Of a stretch of 64,000 bases of DNA, positions 57,875-64,000 are shown one piece after another. Source of the stretch: Daphnia pulex (Eukaryota; Arthropoda; Branchiopoda; Diplostraca; Daphniidae); NCBI RefSeq assembly GCF_021134715.1, contig NC_060021.1, forward strand, positions 11,006,501 through 11,070,500, given 5' to 3'. The number at the start of each line of letters is the position of its first letter. Positions within the stretch are counted from its first letter, which is position 1. A program made the position numbers and the translations under genes. The notes beneath the pieces are model-generated. The model was not told the DNA's origin and ran no database searches. It worked only from the letters and a program-made list of their open reading frames with translations.

Positions 57875-59058
57875 ACGGTAGATGTGCCTGCAGGGCGGGC
57901 TTGAAGAAGACGAAAAGCGAGTTTCAATAGTAGCATTTGTCTTCCCTTTCTTTCTCCTTTTCTCCGCCCGCCTCTTCGCCTATCCATTGGCTTTAGAGGT
58001 ACGTGCATAGTGGAGTAAGATGCGGTTGTTGCGCTCCGGATACCGCTGCTGCGCCAGCACGACCCAGCGATGGATGGCGGTCCGTCTTATCCTTCAGTAA
58101 TGCAAGTGGCCTATAGCTACACAACCCAAATAATAATGCTGCTGGGCCAAGTAGGAAAAACGGTCCCTCAAAAAAGTTGGGAGGAATGCTGAACTGATGG
58201 GTAATTTCCGATAATAAATAGCGCCAGCAATATATAGGAAGATTACCTGTCGGCCTTGAACTAATTGTTTTTTTCAAGAGTCTCATGTGAAAGCAAAAGT
58301 TTCGTCACTTGATATACCTAAACAGCAGAAATAGCTATGCTAAATATTTGTGTTGAGATGGTTTCCTCGTTTGATGTCAGTTAGCTTGAAACCGGCCCAT
58401 CTATCGAAAGCTGAATCTTAAGTTATGCATTGTCGTCGTCGGGTTTTTTTTGTGTCCTTCTGTTGTCGTAGATTGCTGTGGCGTCATGTGTAACAGACAA
58501 GACTTCTGGTTCGATCCGTTTCACATCGAAAGAAAGAAAAAAAGGGCTCGCCGAGTTCCTTGTTTGAATAGACATATTTTTCTTGGAAACTTTCACTGCG
58601 TTTGAGAGCTGCCAACATTTCCTGTTGGGAAATTGGAAAGCTCGCGCGTTTCACGCATATTGGCCATCTGCTTTGCCTAATTTCTCTGCGGATTTCTCTC
58701 TAAACTTCATCAACTTGCCGCAACTGTTGTCCTCTCCACAAAACAAATAGCTTGGCCACAACAGATGAGGCCTTCCTTTTCTTCGTCAATTGTTTGGCAT
58801 AGCATCGGAGAAAATGACGTGAACAATGTTTGCTTTTATTTTCAAAGAAAACTTGTATTTAAAAAATCGTGAAAAAAGGAAATACCGTAAAACGTATTGC
58901 GCGTAACAAGTTATTTAATGATTGACAGGTGAAAAGAAGGATGCCTTTGTAGAGAAAGCTCGATGTGTGTGTGTATGTTTTTTTTTGTTTGGTTAAGCTC
59001 TGCATGTCTGTTTCCATTCACTGGAAAAAAACTTGAGTTCCAGATAAACAAAGTCTGG
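57875..59058. other. Spacer between members G and H
   Basis: No gene supported. A T-loop-like GGTTCGATCC at about 58510 has no surrounding tRNA fold. Confidence 0.5.
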
Positions 59059-59415
59059 TTAACCCTTGTGGAACTTTTTGTGGTAAACTGGAACTGGATG
59101 GTAGACGGGACGTGGATGGTAAACAGGGACCGGATGATAAACTGGAACTGGGTGATGTTGCACCCTATGGACTGGATAGGCGTGGTGCTTGGAATGTTTC
59201 TTGTACTTTTTCAAAAAGTGTTCGTCTCCGACAAGATCGTGCTGGCCATCGCCGTCGACCGCTTCAGTTTCCGTCGGATTGGCCAACGTAACGGCAACCA
59301 AGACCGCCAGAAGAGCAGCGAGAATCTTTAACATTGAAAATAATTGAAAATTGTCATTTTCATTTTTTAAAACACATTTTTTAACATTTAAGTGACTTAC
59401 CATCAGTAGCTTCAT
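59059..59415 (-). CDS. Secreted His/Pro/Val/Tyr-repeat peptide, family member H
   Basis: Two exons: 59415-59401 (MKLLM) and 59325-59059; 93 residues. Signal peptide (ILAALLAVLVAVTLA), acidic pro-region (TETEAVDGDGQHDLVGDEHF), lysine-rich LKKYKKHSKHH, then repeats of HPVPVYHP ending HKKFHKG. It is a close paralogue of member I, which lies 0.95 kb away in the opposite orientation. Repeats of the type PVxVYH recall cuticle and eggshell peptides; His suggests metal binding. Function unknown. Confidence 0.9.
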   Translation of the reverse strand: MKLLMVSHLNVKKCVLKNENDNFQLFSMLKILAALLAVLVAVTLANPTETEAVDGDGQHDLVGDEHFLKKYKKHSKHHAYPVHRVQHHPVPVYHPVPVYHPRPVYHPVPVYHKKFHKG

Positions 59416-59499
59416 GATGTTGTAGAGAAATGTAGACTGTGGTGGTAACGCTGGGATACTCCAGGCAGGATTGTGATGATTACTGCCATGTTCTGCTGC

Positions 59500-59509
59500 C
59501 TTTTATATA
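59500..59509 (-). promoter_or_regulatory. TATA box of member H
   Basis: TATATAAAAG on the minus strand, about 90 bp upstream of the start codon, with a GCAGT initiator-like site about 25 bp downstream. AAGGTAACGTGCTTG at 59586-59600 resembles a site upstream of member C. Confidence 0.65.
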
Positions 59510-60360
59510 CAGCCAGCACAACTATTAGCCATCTAGTTGGTGACGATGATTTTTACGCAACTCGCATTGGCTGTGTCGATACTAAAAGGTAACGTGCTTG
59601 TTGAGGCGTAGCAAGGTAACAATGAGTTCCGCCTTCTTATCCCAAATATATCTCAACGTCCATGCCACCTAACCTTGAGACGCATCTCGTTCAGGTAAAT
59701 TTGAAAGCCATGAGCAGTCGGCATTTTTGTGTTCAAGGGAAACAACGACGATGTAGTCTAGGCTGTTGGGAAATTGCAACACCAGCATGCACGATTTTCA
59801 TTTTATTTTAAGAGAAAAAAAATGTCGCACTAATCCCTTCAGCCCCTAATGGGTAGCGTTCAGACAACCGGCCTTGTTTTGATGCCATAAAACTCAATAA
59901 AACTCAAAAGGTCAATCCCATATTATTCGCGCCGTCGTGTCAAGTTTTGTAGGAAATACGTTTCAAAATAGGAAATACGTAATACATGTGTGCCCGAGGA
60001 AAGTGAATGTCTTGGCATTGAAAACCCTATCAAAGCGTGTCGTTGGGTATTTCAAATAGTTCGGATTTTGAGACGGAAGCAAGGGTTACCTGGGAGAATC
60101 GTTGAACTTACCCAACATTTTGTCTTTCAGCCTTTTTGTCAAGGTCGTTTTGATGGCCATCGGAAGCTTCCCGAACGCAAGGCTGAGCTACAAAAAACGC
60201 AAAATCATCGTGAGCTGCGAGAAGCTCGAAACAAATTATGTAATGGTAACACACGGGAGGTGGGTCTTGCTGTATATATAGAGGTGGTCATCAGGTTGAT
60301 ATTCATTCCAATATTGTCCAAGATCTTGTAACGTAGACAGTTCTTTCGTTCTTACGCAAA
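59510..60360. other. Shared divergent promoter region of members H and I
   Basis: About 0.75 kb between the two TATA boxes (59500 minus, 60273 plus). No ORF is supported by splice sites or motifs. A divergent pair of paralogues probably arose by inverted duplication and may share control elements. Confidence 0.5.
60273..60281 (+). promoter_or_regulatory. TATA box of member I
   Basis: TATATATAG followed about 12 bp later by initiator-like ATCAGG; about 80 bp upstream of the start codon. Confidence 0.6.
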
Positions 60361-60679
60361 ATGAAGCTCGTGATGGTAAGTCGCTGATGTTTTAAACTTT
60401 AAAGGCATTTTGATCACTTTTGATATCTCTTCTTGTGTCAAGATTCTTGTTGCTCTTGTGATGGTCTGGGCGACCGTCTCTTTGGCTAATCCAATGGAAG
60501 CTGAGGTGGGCGAGGCGGTTGGTGGTGAAATCCACGATCTGGCCGGAGACGAACACTTCTTGAAGAAATATTACAAACATCGTTCCTATCACCCAGTTCC
60601 GGTCTACCGTCCAGTTTATCATCCACCCCCTGTGTACTATCCAGTTCCTGTTTACCACAAAAAATATCACAAGGGTTAA
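60361..60679 (+). CDS. Secreted His/Pro/Val/Tyr-repeat peptide, family member I
   Basis: Two exons: 60361-60375 (MKLVM) and 60443-60679; 83 residues. Signal peptide (ILVALVMVWATVSLA), acidic pro-region, module HDLAGDEHFLKKYYKH (nearly identical to member H), then repeats around YHPVPVYRPVYHPP and the end HKKYHKG. A poly(A) signal AATAAA lies at 60849. It is the only plus-strand member of the cluster and is divergent from H. Confidence 0.9.
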
Positions 60680-62799
60680 TCAAATCAGATCAGAAAATCA
60701 TGCCAAAAGGCAAAAACTGTGCTAACAAATAACGAGCTTTCTCCATCCTCATTCTCTTGTCCTCACTTCTCAATAATTGATTTTTTTTTACCAACTGGTT
60801 AAGCTCAATGCAGCTTGGTTCATGAATATATTTGTTAAATTTTCGTTTCAATAAAAACAAAGTTCTTTCATATGATACCGTCTCGCCTCTAGGTACTGGT
60901 AACCTGAAATTTGATGCTATAAAAAAAGAAATTGTGATTTGTTTGTCGACGGAAACCATTTTTTTAAGTCAATTAGGAATCCAGTTTTACTGCTTAATGT
61001 TTGAGTTAATTAATTTTTGGTCTCTAACCGGTTATAGTTAGTTGTCTTAGTCAGTATTCAGTTACAATCGGAAGAACAAATTGATGTAATTAACGTGATA
61101 CTTGCATATTTGCATACTCAGCAGCTGATAGGATTGCGAGACAAATGCTGCTTTTTCCGCTTTAATACGTTTCACTTCAGCAGTTAAAATTTTCTATTTT
61201 TATTCTTGACCAAGGTCGAAGAACTTGATAAATGGCCAGCGAAGATAAATGGCAGCTAACTTATTTTTTTACGATCTTCTCAGTTTTCATTTTTTTGTAT
61301 GGGCTGACAGACAGCTAATTGCTTCATAAACTACAAAACTACCGAATTAGCCTATCCAGAATTGCGAGTTTTTTGTTTACTATTGGGCAATGTCACTCAT
61401 ATTCGGATTTATGGTATATATTTTTTAAAGGACTTTGCCTTGTTTATTGTAAACGTGGACGTTTTTCGGATGTTGTCTATTCAAACCAAGAATAAAATAT
61501 TCCGTTGCGTCATTCTGCATTGCAATACAGATTGAGATTTGACAAATCTGTGTAAACCAAAATATTATATTCGAGCAAATAGAGTTTACTACGACCCAAT
61601 AGTGTCGACGTGGTTTTACTTATTCTGGTGTGAATTGATTTGCCGCTGTCTGAATGTTTTGTGAGGGATCTGGGGAATTCGAAACTTTTTCGACTGACAC
61701 GTCTGAGTATTGCTATTGCCATTATCCTGAGTTATAACTGAGGGTGGGAATACCCTATCTTACACCCTACCTTAGTTAACCTCTAGGTAATTTGTTGGGT
61801 ATTCAGATATGTTTAATCTGCACTAGGTCCAGCGCTATTTTACTTAATGTGACATGCGGTATGAAACTTATTGTACTTGATTGTGGAATCATTAAAATTG
61901 GTTTCCTTACTTTCCTAATTATATGTTGAATTTGGACTGCCTTTTGATCTAAATTAAGCAAACAAATTGAAGAAATATTTTGATTGTAGAAAGCAATTTT
62001 GAGTTTTAGATATTGTTGTTTCATCACCTATTTGAATAAATAGAATATTGCTATGAGCGTATATATAGAACGACGCAATCGCAATGAAAAAACTTAAAAA
62101 CCTGAATTAATCTTCAGATTCCTACTTATCCGATTTATTTTATTTGTTAGGATGCCCGGTCAGAAGACCAGGCTTTCGAAAAATTAGTCATATAGACTCA
62201 TCAATTGCTCCCAACCACGGAAATCTTTAGTAAAAGGCGAAAGATTTATCCGGGTGTTGATTGGAAACCAGAGTACTTTTCAGAGGAAAACTTCCAAAAT
62301 ATATACCGTTGCCCATCTCAAGGGAGACTAGCGAAATTTGTTCTATTTTGAGCATTCAAAACAACAATCCGTTTCAAAATACTTTTTTTTACATATAAAT
62401 TTCTGTTAGAATGAAAACCGCTACACAAAGTTCACTTACCAGTTTTGAAATATTTCTCTTTAACTAATGTTAGCTGAGTAAAAAGTTAAATTTTAGGATA
62501 AAAACTATGCTTTAGCATTGGGAAGGCAGTAGGAAACGCCCCAAGCATTCTAAAGGTTGGGCATGGGTTGGAAAAGGGAGAGGGACGTACACGTACGACG
62601 CGTACGACCAATTTTCTTATTATCCACTTATTATTTACAGAATTTGAAAAGGATATGAAAATTGTTGTTTTTTTCAAGTTTTTCTTATGTTAGAATAAAA
62701 AATTTGAAAACTGTTAAGTAATTGAAACTATTGCCATAAATTTGATCCGTCAACCTCGCGAACGAAATCAGTATTCGCTACTGCTGTGCAATAACAAAT
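60680..62799. other. AT-rich spacer upstream of SDHC
   Basis: 3' UTR of member I up to about 60870, then AT-rich DNA without a supported gene. A locally palindromic GTACACGTACGACGCGTACG lies near 62589-62608. Confidence 0.5.
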
Positions 62800-63561
62800 A
62801 TGGCGCTTTTACGGTAGAAATAAAATATAAAACAATTTTTTAAAACTTTCCTAATATCTAGAACCAGTTTTTTTCTAAATATGTTTTTAATTTTGTTTTT
62901 ATTAGTACCATCTTAAAAAATACTACCCAAACCCGGCTACTCACAGCAGCTCCGGTCAAATCATGGTAGATGTTTTGGTGAAGGATGATTTAACATATTT
63001 TAACGTTTCCCCTTATTAATTGCTGCAGGCAACACACTGTGTCAGCCTCTACGTTCGGAATTAAAAGCGTCGAAGCTAATCGTGCTAAACCCCTTTCAAA
63101 TGAAAATTTTGAAGATAAGAATAAGAGGTTGCAACGGCCAATTTCTCCCCATCTATCTATTTACCAATTCCAGTCTAATATGGCTTTGTCCATTACACAT
63201 CGTTTTACTGGTCTTGCACAAAATGGACTGATGTATGGTCTAGCTATTGGTAATTTCATCAATCAATCTTTACATCAATAAATATGTTTTAATATGCTTT
63301 ATTTGTAATCTGATAGGTGCCATGGTATTGCCTGCATCATTTCCACATTATTTGGGAATGTTGGAAGCTGCACACCTTCCACTTATTGTATTGGCTGGGA
63401 AGTTTCTCATTGCTTTTCCATTTTCCTATCACCTGATTAATGGAATGAGACACCTTGTGTGGGATACTGGTTTCAACCTCACAATTAAGGGAATTCAAAG
63501 CACAGGGTATGTTGTCCTTGCAGCTGCTGTTTCATTAGCATTATATTTGACATCCCTTTGA
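62800..63561 (+). CDS. SdhC: Succinate dehydrogenase cytochrome b560 subunit (SDHC)
   Basis: Four exons, 62800-62813, 62906-62965, 63029-63249 and 63317-63561, in phase; 179 residues. The N-terminus is a basic mitochondrial targeting region. The family signature RPISPHLSIYQ is followed by SITHRFTG (quinone-site Ser/Arg) and three membrane helices. HLINGMRHLVWD contains the likely heme b ligand His137. The protein anchors complex II in the inner mitochondrial membrane and passes electrons to ubiquinone. The first exon codes for only MALLR before the intron; this start fits a mitochondrial presequence. A poly(A) signal AATAAA lies at 63623-63628. Confidence 0.96.
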
Positions 63562-63659
63562 ACACAGTACATGCAATCCAATAACTGCATTGTATTTACA
63601 GTTTGATTTGTGGGTGGGTGTGAATAAAGGTAGTAGACTGTTACATAAATAATGTGTTT

Positions 63660-64000
63660 TCATTTGAAAATATTTGCTTTGTAGAAGCTCAGTTCCATCA
63701 GACTTTCTTTTATGTCATCCATGGCTCTATGAGTTAAGGATTTTGGGGGAGCATTTTTCAAAACATCTGGATACCACCTCCTAATTCCAGATGTATTTTG
63801 CTAATGATTTAAAAAAAAAAGTTTAAATTAATTTATTACCTTCCCAATTCCTTGATGGTTGAAACATCTATTATCCGGTAGTGCAGATGGTTTATGAGTT
63901 TGGGCATGTACTTGTACAGAAATCTTTTATCTTCACCAATGGAATTCCCAGCCAGCGGGCATTCTCCGGGGTTAGTATAACGACCAATAAAATCAACAAG
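63660..64000 (-). CDS. REXO2: Oligoribonuclease (REXO2), 3' part, cut by the window edge
   Basis: The last two exons, 63840-64000 (continuing beyond the window) and 63660-63780, join in phase and give 94 codons with stop. Motifs: [35 protein letters not shown] and RRWYP, then [18 protein letters not shown], which supplies the last two residues (His, Asp) of the DEDDh exonuclease site. The enzyme degrades 2-5-nt RNA oligomers in mitochondria and cytosol. Its stop codon is about 100 bp from the SDHC stop, tail to tail, so the two 3' UTRs probably overlap. Confidence 0.95.

Noticed and set aside
58470-58530. tRNA-like B box (GGTTCGATCC)
   Set aside because: The flanking bases do not form T, anticodon or acceptor stems.

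Overview
The window looks like arthropod nuclear DNA, most likely a small crustacean of the Daphnia type. This is inferred from short 60-100 bp introns, arthropod-style gene content (Nrdp1/RNF41, a klumpfuss-like EGR-type zinc-finger gene, SDHC, oligoribonuclease, an M1 aminopeptidase), R2-clade, Tc1-like and pogo-like transposons, and tandem secreted Gly/Tyr-rich peptide genes. Genes were rebuilt by joining exons across GT-AG junctions and checking the reading phase.

Layout. 1-5875: an R2-clade (restriction-like endonuclease) non-LTR retrotransposon on the minus strand with an uninterrupted 1143-codon ORF. It lies between two identical 97-bp direct repeats, and its 5' side carries an intronless copy of exons of the neighbouring gene. 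5970-10340: a minus-strand, many-exon host gene whose introns carry box C/D and H/ACA-like snoRNAs, several of them tandem copies. 10425-11663: Nrdp1 on the plus strand, divergent from the host gene. 14035-16392: the main coding exon of a klumpfuss-like transcription factor, minus strand. 16.4-37.6 kb: a gene-poor, microsatellite-rich stretch holding a near-perfect 939-bp palindromic transposon and a 180-bp direct duplication. 37603-39303: a six-exon membrane-anchored JmjC/cupin oxygenase.

39.5-60.7 kb: a cluster of eight small secreted-peptide genes (five in tandem on the minus strand, then three more) around a pogo-like 2.36-kb transposon and an 18-exon secreted M1 aminopeptidase. The eight peptides share one plan: a first coding exon of only 15-21 nt followed by a phase-0 intron, a signal peptide, an acidic pro-region, a short acidic-to-lysine module, and a gene-specific low-complexity tail (Gly/Tyr, Gly/His, Gly/Ser/Lys, Ala/Pro/Lys or His/Pro/Val/Tyr). 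This modular family is the most interesting system in the window. 62800-63561: SDHC, which runs tail to tail into the 3' end of oligoribonuclease (REXO2), cut by the window edge.

Functional links: most genes are unrelated housekeeping or regulatory loci. The secreted-peptide genes probably form one expression programme, since they share promoter architecture and several upstream motifs; their role (cuticle, adhesive, peritrophic or antimicrobial) cannot be decided from sequence alone.
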